From assembly GCA_965644295.1 (NCBI GenBank), contig CBFFRP010000097.1:124001-188000 (forward strand): 64,000 nt of DNA, in the 5' to 3' direction. The stretch comes from Paraphysomonas bandaiensis (taxonomy: Eukaryota > Chrysophyceae). This document shows, in pieces, positions 12,830 through 25,110 of this stretch. The notes beneath the pieces were generated by a model that worked only from the letters and a program-made list of their open reading frames with translations, did not search any database and was not told where the DNA came from. Each line of letters starts with the position of its first letter. Position 1 is the stretch's first letter. The position numbers were made by a program, and so were the translations under genes.

Positions 12830-12949
12830 CATATATGTATTCTACAGTATTCTTGGAGTCCTGAAAAGGTTGTGAGTCGTTTCAAACTTATTGAGGTGCA
12901 TGTGAAGTGGAAGGAAGTCAGTTAATTATCAGGCGGCCGTGTCATATAC

Positions 12950-12982
12950 TTACATATATACATATATATATATATATATATT
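12950..12982. repeat. (TA)n dinucleotide tract
   Basis: An alternating TA run interrupted by single C bases, about 130 bp upstream of the CFAP54 start codon. Confidence 0.85.
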
Positions 12983-13103
12983 ATAAATCATCTCGTAGAA
13001 GCTCACATTACTCTGTATTGTAAGAAATGTATTGGAGGAATTGATATTATCCATTAGAGTAATTGAACTCCGGTAGTGTGCATTGATTAACAAATCCAGT
13101 GGG

Positions 13104-16100
13104 ATGGCCAATCAGCAGGAAACTGCGTATGATCGGTTAATTCAACGCTTTCAAATCGATGTATTGGATCGTATTATTGCTGAGGTTAGTAATGGAAGGA
13201 TCAATGATGAGGGACGAGTGAGAACTGCACTTCGAAAAGACTTACAGAAAATAGTTGTCAATAATCTGGATGAGCCCGATCAAGTTAAGCTGCTGTTACA
13301 TGTTGGAAAGGAAATATATCATGCTCATGAAGTGCCATTGGCTAGAGAATGTTTTGAAGCTGTGATTACTAAACTAGCTGATGCGGCAGATAGTGCAGAG
13401 AATACTCAAGTCAAAGTTGAGGCTATTCATGGAATAATTAGATGTGATCACACGGATATACTAAGCAATCCTAGATTCAGTATTGCTCCTATGGCTATGA
13501 GCAAACTTCTCAACGGCTTGGAAATGTTGCGAAGCTCATTGACATCCTTGTTTGAGCTGTCGATATCAGATCAGGAGAAACTTGCTTGGCTAGTGCTAAA
13601 TGGCTGTAAACTGATCTATTCTCTCGGTCAACCGCTATTACTGATAGGGTGCTCTAAGTATGTAGCTGAAACTATGATATTCGCATCGTTGACGATGGAT
13701 GCTGTAATTAACCTTTGTACTGCTCGGCATTTCCAGTTCAAATTGAAACTTGTCTCTACTGCATTCTCTGCAATGCTCACTTATGCGAGCATGGACGAGT
13801 GCAGTGCGTCCATCGCATACATAGCTGATAAAGTTTCCGAGTTGCGCGAACGCGAAGAGTTGGATCCACCCGTCTTAGATTCTACTGAGTTAACACTTAA
13901 ACAGGCCGAAATAGATATCGCTGTGATGCGTACAACGTTGGAATTCTGGAAGGACCCCGACAGTTTCGATTTAACGGCACTGAAGGGACCACACGAAGAG
14001 TTAGAATGCGCCGGAGATAGACACTCATATGCGGAGAGATGTTTGATGGAATGTGCACGCGTACAGCAACTAACGGCTGGAAATGTGAATGAAACATGGA
14101 AGAAACGGTCTACTTGTATACTGCGCTCATTTTTGGCGTTCACGGTCCCATCGACGGTGCCATCTGACGATGATCAAGTTGGTACTGAAGACGAAACAGC
14201 CGAGGCAGGTGGGAATGCAACAGAACCCGTTGTTGAGAAGGTTAATGTACCCCTTTCTGTGTGTGCCCTGGTGGATGTGATGACGGTGGCGATGTTTGAT
14301 TCTCTCGACGGAGTGAGCGCAGAGGAAGTCCTCGCACGTATCCAACTCATGATTCCTGACATTGCCGATAAAAGCAGTCAATTTTCTGAGTTTTCAGGGA
14401 TTGACCTTGATGTTTTGGTTGCACTAGCGGAGTTCAAGGGCAATGAATCGCCAGAAACAGCCTCAAAGTTAATTAAGAAATTGGAGGATATCATTCACAG
14501 TGACCACATGTACCCTCGAAAATCTCTTATTCGAAAAATTTCTCTTGCGATGTGGTCGAAATCCCTATATCCTGCGTTACAGGATACTCTCTGTCGAGCT
14601 GAGGCAGGCATTGGCACAGATGAGATCCAATTTATTGTTGAGCCAATGCTAACTGTGGTGCGCTGCCTAGATGTGGTCAGCATAGAAGACCCTGTCTTAA
14701 TGGGCAGTGTTGCACTAATTACCTGCCACCTGATAGCCTTAACTGATGACAAGAGGAGATGCATCTCGCTACTGCACAAAGCATTAGAAACACTAGACAA
14801 CCACAGAGCTGCGCGTGTGGACTTATCACTTCATTTGCCTGACGATGTACGGGATGTGAAGGCTCTCCAACATGCCTCATTCACGTGCCGATCCGACAAT
14901 GCGCCACTTTGGCACCAAGCGGCCAAGAGACTCGGCGCTCATGCGTTTGCTGGTTATGGCCTCTTTGGTACTTCATCGGCTATGTATCCATCGGATCAGG
15001 CAATGGCAGACATACACACGGACCTGCTTATTTTGCTGTTCCGAACAGAACTGGCCTATGGTATTAGTAGCAGGTCTTTAGGACTTGCGTTTAAGGCGTC
15101 ATCATCGAAGAAACACAAAGAAACGAGTACGAATAAACTTGCTGGTACCACCACAGTGAGCGGTAAATCATCTCATGTTAAAACCTCGTCAGTAGCTCTT
15201 CATGCAACTTCTTCTACAGCCGCGACCACTGCTGTCTTGGCGCCATCTGATGGTAAAGCGGCTATGGAGCGTGTCGATAAGTTGCCTTGCGTGACGAGCC
15301 TACGCAGCACTTGGGGCAAGAGTACCTACGGACGATGTCTTTTGTTGCTTGAGATGGCGCGCGTGGAGTTAATACCTGAGCAGCGCAGGACGTTATTGAA
15401 AGAGGCCGTAAATTGTGTCACTGAAGCTGAGGATCGCGAAACACGTATGCTCAGTGCGTTTGACGAGTTGACGATTGTAACCGAGTCTACTTCGAGATAC
15501 CCAGTCGTGCTTGCCAGATCACACACTTTCATATATGTAGCACCAGTGGCTAACAAGAAGGTCAACTACGCCAGTGCGCATCACTACCGTGTCTTTGGGC
15601 GTGAAGAAGGATCTGGTACTGATGTATCTTCCAGCAGCGACGAATTGAGTGGATGTGACAAACTCATTTCTGCTTCAAATATGCATTCACCATCAGCTGC
15701 GGCAGCGAGCATATGTTCCTTGCGCTTAGGTGAGAGGTATGTGTTTGCCTCTGCTGGGTACGATGATGACGGTAAGCAATTGGGGGCTGTGTCGCCAACA
15801 TGCATGAGTGTTGAAGCTGTCAACCCTCTTCCAACATTGCTGCTGTGGGGCCATATTGCAACTCTAGCCGATGAATATGGTTATAATGACATTACTAAGA
15901 CAGCGGCGAGTAAAGTATGTGACCATTTTATTCACCAAGTGTATCCACAACAGAAAGAAGTGACATTTGGTAAAGGGATTAATGTATTCCCTATAGACCA
16001 GTATTTCATAAACACTCTTGCAGTTCAGCAGTCCTCTCCAGTACAACTGTGCAATTTTATCAAATGCTTTCTCCTGATGGAAACTATTCAATGCATCAAG

Positions 16101-19100
16101 AATGCAAATGATGCACTTATCGACACATCAGCCGTTGAAATTGCAAGTGTGAAACTACATTGGAATTTCAAACGTTCCCAGCAGCTATCCATTGTCAACA
16201 GCATGAATAGATTGTCTCTCGTAACTACTATTGCCAGTTATCTGCAGCACCACGAACTTATACTCAAATGTGTTTGTCTGGGGCATTCTTTAGTGTCTCA
16301 GTCACTGTACTATGACATGAATCAGCTGGCACCGGCACTTTCAAACTCACTCTTTGTGCTCATATCTGCATTACAGGTCACAAAGCGTAAGAACTGGCGC
16401 AGTCTAGACCACCACTTGTACTGTCGTCTGTTGTTATTTTCGTTAAAGTGCGCTGTGATATGTGGTAATACAGCCCTTATGAAGCCAATTCTGGAGAATT
16501 TCTACCCGGACCAAACAGAAGAAGTTAGTGAGAATGAAGATAATGCGAATGAAAACCTGAATACCACTGAGCTCAATGGGGATGTACTGAAAGAATATGG
16601 CGCTTTATTACATTGCCTTCAGCTGAAGAACGGTGAGATGCTCACTGACGATGTCTTAAAACAAATGCATTCCGTATTAGGAATTCCGAATCCTTCCGCA
16701 GATCAGCCAAATGATGTTGATATTTGGACCATTCCTGATGCCACCCGCATACATATGGCTCGTACCGAGGCCAATGGTTTGCTGACCTTTGACTCCAGTG
16801 GAGATGTTTCAGGAATTCACAAACAGATGTTGGAACTTCCACCCAGAACATCAGGGTTTATCGACATCGTCATTAGTTGTATGGAAGAGCTCCGCAATAA
16901 TGGTAGTGTTGATGATGTAAAGAAATTATTGAACAAATTTCCCATTCGAAAGTCTATACTTGCCAGTGCAGTGTCTGATGATTGCTCTAAATGGGAGCTA
17001 GAATTCATTCATGATATCTCACAATCCGAGGATGAGGAAAACGTCGAAGGGGAGACACCACAAGACAATGGAGATGAATCGTCGGAGACGAAGCCCAAGG
17101 TCAACATGGAAGTTTATTCCAATGTCGATGTACTCGAAATAAAAGCGCAATTCAAGGGTATTGCTCGAATATGTACTATTCTGGCTGATACAGGATTTTC
17201 GGCTCAGACTAAACGGAACGACTACCTTGATTCAAATCTCGGTCCTTTCGTACGACTTTCTCATAGAGACTTAGTGGAGGGCATTTCCGAGTATTGTCTG
17301 GACCTGAAGCGTCAAGATTCTGCAGATAAGGATTTCACACACAATGATGATAGTCAGCCCACTGAGACCTCTACGGCACCAACATCTCCCCGTTCTCCAG
17401 AGGACCCCCCATATACTCAAGTTGACTACGTCAAACATCTGTCATTGGCAGTCGTCATGTTTGTCCGTGGCGAATGTTTTCAAGCTGCACTCGATTCTAT
17501 CCACAAGCTTTGGACTTACATTCTCAACAAGTGGTACGATCCAAAAACATTCGCTGAAGAATTTTTCTCAGTGAAGAATTACGTTTTGACTTTAGCCGAG
17601 GCAATTGTGAAGATTGCTGAGATGCAGTGCGCGAGTGCCGTGACGAACGAGTCCTTTGAAGGCTCAATGGAATTTTGCCATCCCCATGATGTCAAAGAGA
17701 GCATGTACATACTTAAGGATCCATATGTATTTATAATGAAGGTATTGTGTCTGCTGAAGGAAGACAAGATTGTCGTAGACTACGGATCTCGTATGCTGGA
17801 GGTATATATATATAATGCACCAGAATATGCCAAGGTTTTATGTGATGGGCTTATGTCGTACCTCATATTTTCCCAAGAAGAAATCATTCGTATGGCGTCG
17901 GAGCGCGTTCAGGAGAGAGAACGCCGTTTAGAAGAATTTATTACAGCGTATGAAGAGGCACAGGCCAAGAAACGAAAGAAAAAACTTCGTATTGCCCGCG
18001 CTGAGAAATCTGACGAAGAACTGAAGTTTGAAGCTGATAAGTGTGCTTTTCAAGAAAAATTGAACCGTGCAAATATGGTGTATGAGTCAAGCTGTTCGCG
18101 CAAAGACGGCTTGATCCGCCTGTCAAAGCGTGTAGATGGAATATACACCACTGGTCAGCAGCTTTTTGATAAGGTTCGGAAAAGCTCATTGGAGTTTATA
18201 GCTGAATGCCGGGGGGCGCTTGCGCAGCATCCAGGTGATGATTTTTCCACTCTTTTGAAAAGCAAAAACTACCACCGTAAGTTCGACGAAATTGTTGATC
18301 ACTTTGACCAAGTGGCCCAGTTCTTGCGGGAAAAGAAAGAGTGTGTCTCACTACTAACAGCTCTGCACGAACAAGGTGATTTCCTTATCCTGTTTGACCA
18401 GGTAGATTCTGCCCGCAGTGTGTGGAGAGATGCCATTGATGGGTTGTTTAACACATTGGATGCCTGGAAGGAGTGGCATGATGTGACTTCAGTAGCATTG
18501 CGTGATTTGGACGATAACATCACTAAATCTGCCATTCCTGCACTCATTGTACTTGGAAAACTTTCTAGACATTGCAGCAACAATGATTTTGATATGAAGT
18601 CCAATTATTGTCAGATGGCAGCCAGGATATGTCGTATTCCGTTCATGGAAGGGATTGGGCATCCTTCTAACTTAAATGGATTCGCTGCTTATTGCTGCGT
18701 AGAGTTGGGCGGAAAGGCGGCGCTTGAATTTAACTCCTCTTTGTTCACGGCTTTTTCATTTCAGTCTGCGTTGGAAGAAATCATCAGAGTTCTGGGATAT
18801 GAGGGCCAGGAATTACACGCGCTACCTGTTGTCGTGTTGCTGGAGCACTTCAATGGGTACTATACACGCAGGGTAGATAAGTTCTTGGAGGCTCGACTAC
18901 AAAGAATTAGGTTTTTAATATCGCTTCATATGTTCGCCGAGGCGTCCTCCATGATTGCATGCACCTTGCCTACCTTGCGAAATGTAGAGAACGGATATTA
19001 TTGTGATGCTTTAAAATCTGCTATTGCTGCGGAGGAAGGACAGGAGGCGTTCAATACTGGTGTCAATGGGCTAGAATATCTTGGCAAGCCACCATTTTTC

Positions 19101-22100
19101 AATCATCTTCCTCCAGAGGATGAGCAGAATCAGAAGTTTCTCAAGTGGCTTGCAGATTTTCCTAGCCAATTCTCAGAGGCTTCTAAGACATTCACTGTGG
19201 ACTTACCTCCCCTGGTGAAAACAGAAGAAGAGCTTGCATTGGAGAAAGCACGAGCGGATGCTGCGGCCACAGAGTCTGCTGCAAACAAAAAAGGGAAAAA
19301 GAAACAAGAAGAAGCAGCAGCGGATCCAGTGGATACACCCCCTCGAGTGCGCCCTTTATTTTCGCGATACCATATTGCAGAAGTATATATTGTATGTGCT
19401 CAGTTTTTAATGGGCATTGCAAGACTGGATCGTCGCTTATGTGTTTCGCACCATGCAGTTTTAGAAGACCATATGAATGTATCTCAGGGGCTTATCGCTG
19501 CTGCTTTACAACATCTGAAAGTACCAGAAATTCCTGATGAGCATGAGGAAACAAAGGAGCCCACAGATCCCCTGCTTTTGAATCCTACTGAAGGACCGTG
19601 CTCATGGGCCAATTCCACGTGGGTCTCATTGTATCGCCGCTGTCGGGTACTGCATATCGAACATTTGTTTTTGCAACGGAATTTTAAAGCCTCAAGAACG
19701 GCTTTGTTAAGTCTGCTTCAGCATCTCACCTGTGTGTCCGGAGTGTTCGGGGATGCGAAGTACGAGCTCACACAGTTGTGGTTACAAGCAAAGTTAGTGC
19801 TGGCACAAAATGCAGAATACCAAGCACGATTCACAGATGTTATAAAATTGGCTGGCCAGGGTGCCATGGAAGCGTCACAGATTTGTTCTGGGTATTGGGT
19901 CAGAGCGTTTCTACTACAGAGAGCAGTCGTTCACTTGAAAATTGGTAATATTACTGAGAGCGAGACGGACTGTCGTGCAGTTCTGAAAAGCTTCGAAGAC
20001 TCTAAAATTATATGCATTGACTCTGTCCGCGCACATATCATGTTGGCTTCAGTGTTGCATACGATGTTTTTAAACTCTAATCTAGATAACGCCATCAAAT
20101 TGGGAAGTGAGGCCTTGTCACATGTTCGCCTTGCCAAAAACCACGCCCAGGACTTATGTGCCGAGCGCGGCTTCTTGGGAGGTGATAGCAACTTTACCTA
20201 CTCATATACTCCATCTGTGGTGATGAAACACGATAGATTCACTCCTTTTCATCATAATATCACGAAAGTATACTGCAACTATCCCGACATGTTATCTATG
20301 TCTCTATCGCGCCCGTCAGATTCGGCAAGAGCAGAGCGAGACGAGTGGGGCGGGGACCTCTATGTGAATGGTTTCCTGCGGCCTGCTCCGGTAGACACGA
20401 ATGACACATATACGACATCACCGATATGCACTATATACCTACGAGAAGTGCGAGTTCTCAGTGTGTGTTATAACTCTCTGTGTATTCTTCTAGATGAACT
20501 GCGTTTGGCCAATATCTGCTCTTCACTGAGTTCTGAATATGGGGCAGAGCTGTCACCGAATGTGTTACTGAAAGAGCAGCTAGTTGCTGGGGAAGAGGGT
20601 CTTAAAGTAAGTGCTTTATGTGTGTCGATTGCTTTTCATGTTTCCGTGGTATAATAATGTCTCGTGTAATGTGAGAATGCATCGCTCATAAATACTATTC
20701 AGGTATTGCGGTATGTTGTGTACCCATCTTCTTATATTAAGAGCGGGTTGCTTTTGAGTGTGGGCAAAGCAAGAGCAGCGGAGTCGCAGCAAGACACTAT
20801 GGCTGGTAAGACGCGAATAAGTTTTTTATACCACCAGCAAGTCAATAAGATGTATTTACGGAGTTAGTTTTGGAGTACCTCTCCTTTTACAATAGCGATG
20901 TGTGGACACTATATTTATTATTCCTCTCTAACGTTTTTCGTATAGGCTTGTTCCCTGACTGCAAATTATTTTTACCACCACTTCTTGCGGGGTTGGAGGT
21001 GTGCATTGCTGGGCCTCACCACTGGGACTGTATGAAGGCGTTATGTCTGGAGATAGTAGAATGTTATGGCAACCAGTCTCTGAATATAGATGACGATCAC
21101 GTACTGCGACTAAAGAACGCGGTCAAATACCTGAGTCTAGCTTCTAAACTGGACAACATGAAGTTCAATGTTGACAAAAAATCGCTGGAAACAGGCTCAT
21201 CACTCACTGAATCTTGTCCAGAGGCCCTGTGTAATCTACTGACAGCTGTCACCTCGTCGTCTGTGTATGGCAGCGATAAATCATCACTTCCATCGTCTGC
21301 CGCTTCAGTGGATGGCACTGTGCCGGCCACGAAAGGGAAGGGGAAAAAAACTGATTCTACTCCTGCCTCAAAGGCAGGAATTCCAGCTGCTAGAGATGCA
21401 TTGTGGATGCTTTCCTCATTAGCACGAGAGGGTAACGTGTTTTGGCAAGATGGTATTGAGTACGAATTGAGGTATGACTTAGTTAATGAAGTCAAGAATA
21501 GCTTCCAATCTTTTGGAGAGAGTCATTTCATTGCTTCGCTTCCGAATTCTGAAGAGGAATTGGTTGTAGCGGAGTCATCGTTGACGTCACTGTGGTCTCC
21601 ATGTAGCCCTGTAGAGTCAGACACAAAAAACAGTTCGAAGAAAGGTTCTCGAACGTGCTTATTTACCCACATGACCGGGTATCTATTGTTGGGCGGGATC
21701 AAGAATGAAGAAGATGGTTCTGACATTGCCGCAGTTGAGCCGTTGCTTACTAAGGTGATCACCTCACACGAAGCACTTGTGGGCATGGAGCTATCATTCA
21801 GGCGTATGAAGGAGCGTATCGAAAATGTGGCGAAGGTGTCTGACGGGAAGAGAAATGGTCTCCTTCAATCGGTATCAAATGATTTGTGTATCTTGCTTCA
21901 AGATTTCTTTTTTTTGTTACGTGGTGGGAGCTGCAAGCAGGACCAGGAGGCCCTGTCCCTTACACCGTTTGTGGATGATGAGAATCAAAATGTAACTTTA
22001 GCCATCAGTGGTTCCCCTGTCTGTAGCATACCTGTTGAAGGTGATATCATAGGACAGTTCGCGACAGTCGTTTCACATGACAAGTCGTGTTTGAATTTGA

Positions 22101-22150
22101 TGTGTGATAGGTCAGTAGCTCTGTATTTCTGGGCTGCTTTAAAGCAATAA
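13104..22150 (+). CDS. CFAP54: CFAP54, ciliary central-pair protein
   Basis: Three exons (13104-20606, 20703-20805, 20868-22150) encode about 2962 residues, against about 3100 in vertebrate CFAP54. In Chlamydomonas and mammals CFAP54 is a scaffold of the C1d projection of the axonemal central pair. The helical N-terminal half has no catalytic motif. Residues about 790-912 form the FN3-like domain typical of CFAP54: a YPVVLARSH strand, HHYRVFGREE, then LRLGERYVFASAGYDDDGK and an NPLPTLLLWGH exit. A charged coiled coil lies at about 1600-1657. A disordered KKGKKKQEEAAA linker precedes the TPR-like C-terminal helices. The first in-frame ATG is at 13104. The first exon alone is 7.5 kb; both short introns are near the 3' end. 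Its presence implies motile 9+2 flagella. Confidence 0.87.
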
Positions 22151-23456
22151 AATAACTATGTAGTGACATAGCCGAGTTAAATGTTATGTCGCATGTAATT
22201 GTTACTGGACTAGTTTGAGTGAAAAAATTGCATGAACATAGTAATAATTATATCATTTTATGAACAGTGACTTGTACAAGTCTTCTGCACTGTTTTCATT
22301 CAATAATCGCATACATTGTGACAAAAGTAATGTTGACTAAAACTGAATGAAAAATATCTAAAGTAACATGTACTACATGATATGTGAGGTAGTGTTAGAA
22401 AGTTACAACGTATGTAAAGTAAAGAAGGTGTAGAAATCATAAATTTTACTATGTAATAATAATAATTAAATACATCATGGCATATATGATGACTACGATA
22501 ACCTGAAGTCCTCAGATGTCAGGTATATCACGATGTTGCTTGCTCATTGCAATTTCTCTGAGTGATTGAGCAAAAGTGGTTGCACCTTGGTGCTTGCGGT
22601 GGCGCACAGTCAGCTTTCGCAGCGTTATATGTTGGATATCAGAGTTAAGCACTAGTTCTGACTCTTGCAAGCCAATTGCTAATAATAAGACATCGGGAAT
22701 AGGCCCACCTCAAGGGCATCCGGGATATTGGGGTGCCTGCTGAAGTCACTACTGCTTGCAGTGATATTCCACAACCGTGTAGTCATCAGGGCTGCGTATT
22801 TGTCAATCAATTGGCGCAGGTTGTAGTCATTAAAATTGCAATTATCACTTACTGTCCCAATTTCAATAATTACTCATCACGAAACATATAAGGCGTTTAC
22901 CATCTAATGTAAAAAAGTGACTCTCTAAGATTGTAAATTTCTGGTTGGCGGTAGTAAAGTCAATAAATATAACAACTTGAAATGAATGATGATAAATCGC
23001 TGTCTGTGAGCACTTAAATATTAAATTTAAATTATAACTGTTACTTAGCGTAGAGTGTATATTTTATATTACATTCAGTAAATTAAGTGTTTATTATATT
23101 ATTATTACATAGTTATCTAATTTTGCAAAATCTGAGAGCTACAATTTAGTTCATCGGTCACCGTAGAGCTGTTGCAGAACGGATTTAGTAAGTTGAGTAT
23201 TGCTTTGTTCTATTATCCAGTGTTGATGACACACACACTTAACAGAACGAAATAGCATCTGGCAATAATATGCCTTGTAACTACAGCTATATCAGTAACC
23301 AAGCAAAAACGATAACTGCATACTACTTTTTGACTTTTTGGACAAAAATATCAACACTACCAAGCGTTGCACGTAATACTAGGTCAGAATATCAATATTA
23401 TTGTTAACGTGTGTGTGTTTACAGCGTGTTGATATAAAACTTAATGTCAAACATAT
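22151..23456. other. convergent intergenic region carrying a dispersed repeat
   Basis: AT-rich 3' flank of CFAP54 and the CBS gene. Apart from the dispersed repeat at about 22500-22760 I see no gene or RNA. Confidence 0.5.
22500..22760. repeat. dispersed structured repeat, copy B
   Basis: It shares with copy C 'cagatgtcaggtatat', 'aaagtggttgcacctt', 'ggatatcagagttaagcac' and 'attgctaataataag'. Here the core is followed at 22702-22750 by a block beginning 'cccacctcaaggg' that precedes the core in copy C. The hairpin core is at about 22570-22620. Confidence 0.78.
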
Positions 23457-24611
23457 CTATTCTGAACAATTTTGTTCTGCTGCATATACGGCATTTATAA
23501 TATCAGTGTAAGTTACAACGCCACATAGCGGTTCCGATATTGAGGGAGCAATCCACAGTCTATGGAGACCATTAGCTAACATTATCTCAGCTGCAGCGCG
23601 AACTGTGGTATCAGCGAAAACAATACGGGCGGGATTTAAATGTCCCTCCAGTTTGGCACGTAGAAATTGTTCTACATTTTGCTCAGCTAAAAATGCAGAA
23701 GCAGTGCTTTGTAAGCCACGCAAGTCAGAGGCGGAGAATGTACTAATTACGTGCCCTACACACACTAGTATTACATACACAAGTCTGATGCAATATCATT
23801 CAGTTAGAACAAATATCATTCAGGGTGTGATGCAATTGAATATAGAAATAATCGACAGTGGCATACCTTCTCTGTCCACAACAGGCATGGCATAGTGGAC
23901 AAGGAGTAACTCAAGGGCAGATTTGACAGACATATCGCCACTAATACAGTCAGGCTTTGGGGTGCAAATACTCATTACAGGCGCTTCTAGAGATGACTAA
24001 CAAAGTGAGGTCAATTGCACCCACTACAGATGCAAAACACAAAGCATTGAGTTAGGCCTACCTTCAAATGAGGATATTTAGTAAAATCTGTTTGAATAAT
24101 GTATTTCACCACATCGGTTTGAGTCAATATCTTAATCGTACTACCAGTCGCACTATCGTCATAAACTAGTATCCTGTGCGTGCCTGTATCATACCATTCG
24201 AATTAGAAGGTGAGTACATACAGTCACACTACCTTTACAAAGATGTTCCATAGTAAAATAAAGTGAGCAATGTGCTGGTTCGACCCATAAAGAAAGAGAT
24301 TCATTAGTAGATCCAACAGCTTCTGCAATCCTACTCCCTAATTTCATAGAGACATCACCATCACCAGCTAGCACGAATGCCAATATATCAATAATAGACA
24401 CCACTCCTATGTACTGCTTATCTCCTGCCACTAGACTCACTCCACCTGACCCTATCCAGCTACCAGGTGTACCATAGACACCTATTGATATGAGATTCTC
24501 TTGATTGAGGGTTTCGATGACCTCTGACACGGGACTGAAGGCATCTACTGCTACAAGCTGTCTCTTGTGGGATATGAGATCTCCTATTGTCACACTACAC
24601 CACGATGACAT
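23457..24611 (-). CDS. four-CBS-domain protein, AMPK gamma / SNF4-like
   Basis: Four exons (24611-24233, 24183-24062, 23996-23867, 23755-23457) keep frame and give 309 residues, the size of a core AMPK gamma subunit. Four CBS motifs form two Bateman modules. The first ends YIGVVSIIDILAFVL; the second has RILVYDD then LTQTDVVKYI; the third has MSICTPKPD then VISTFSASDLRGL; the fourth ends CGVVTYTDIINAVY. The T/S-x-x-D strand ends match nucleotide-contact positions in this family. AMPK gamma subunits sense AMP, ADP and ATP. Plants and algae also have other four-CBS proteins, so the assignment to an AMPK/SnRK1 complex is an inference. It is divergently paired with MTO1. Confidence 0.8.
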
Positions 24612-25110
24612 TGTCAATAATGTGAAAGAATGTGTTAATGATGTTTACTGGGTGTGATAGGCATCACTACTTAGATATGGCTGTGCTGGGCTGTGTATAT
24701 GTGTGTGCAACATATACACACATGATCCCTTCACTACCTCAAGTACGAAGTACTAAAAAAAAGAAGTATGAAGTGTTAATTGAGAAGGGGTATTTGACCA
24801 ATCAAATCTATGCAATATAATCTGTGCAATAAAAAGTGAGTATGCCAATTTCGTTGGTCTAACACAAGCCAATGGGAATGGTGGTATATACTCCTCCACA
24901 TACATACAGTGGCACACAGCTATGGAACAGGTCCTCCTCATACATATAGAGACATGCGTATATGACGTGTATGAATAACTATTAATTAAGATTCTATTTT
25001 CTCATTGTCATTGTTGAGATTAAAGACTCAAACTACTCATTCTAATACTGGAGATTATCAAGTGAGCATCGTCTGTCTTGGCGTGATCACTGGACGTCTT
25101 CGTGAACATA
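24612..25110. promoter_or_regulatory. divergent 5' interval, CBS protein / MTO1
   Basis: 499 bp lie between opposed start codons, with no coding signal. It contains a 'gtatatgtgtgtgcaacatatacacacat' inverted repeat around 24695-24725, a possible hairpin or regulatory palindrome. Confidence 0.45.

Larger units (their letters stand above)
12487..13103. promoter_or_regulatory. divergent 5' interval, cytochrome b561 / CFAP54, with microsatellite
   Basis: 617 bp lie between opposed ATGs. Almost half is the ATAC array, and a (TA)n tract lies at about 12950-12980. Both promoters must be here. The array begins about 50 bp from the minus-strand start. Confidence 0.5.

Noticed and set aside
11338-12885. 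Long open frames reading MYVC or TYIH repeats through the tetranucleotide arrays, including one running in frame into the cytochrome b561 gene
   Set aside because: ATAC/GTAT arrays contain no stop codon in any of the six frames, so openness is automatic. The same frames appear at all three arrays regardless of gene, and the cytochrome gene has its own ATG with a signal peptide.
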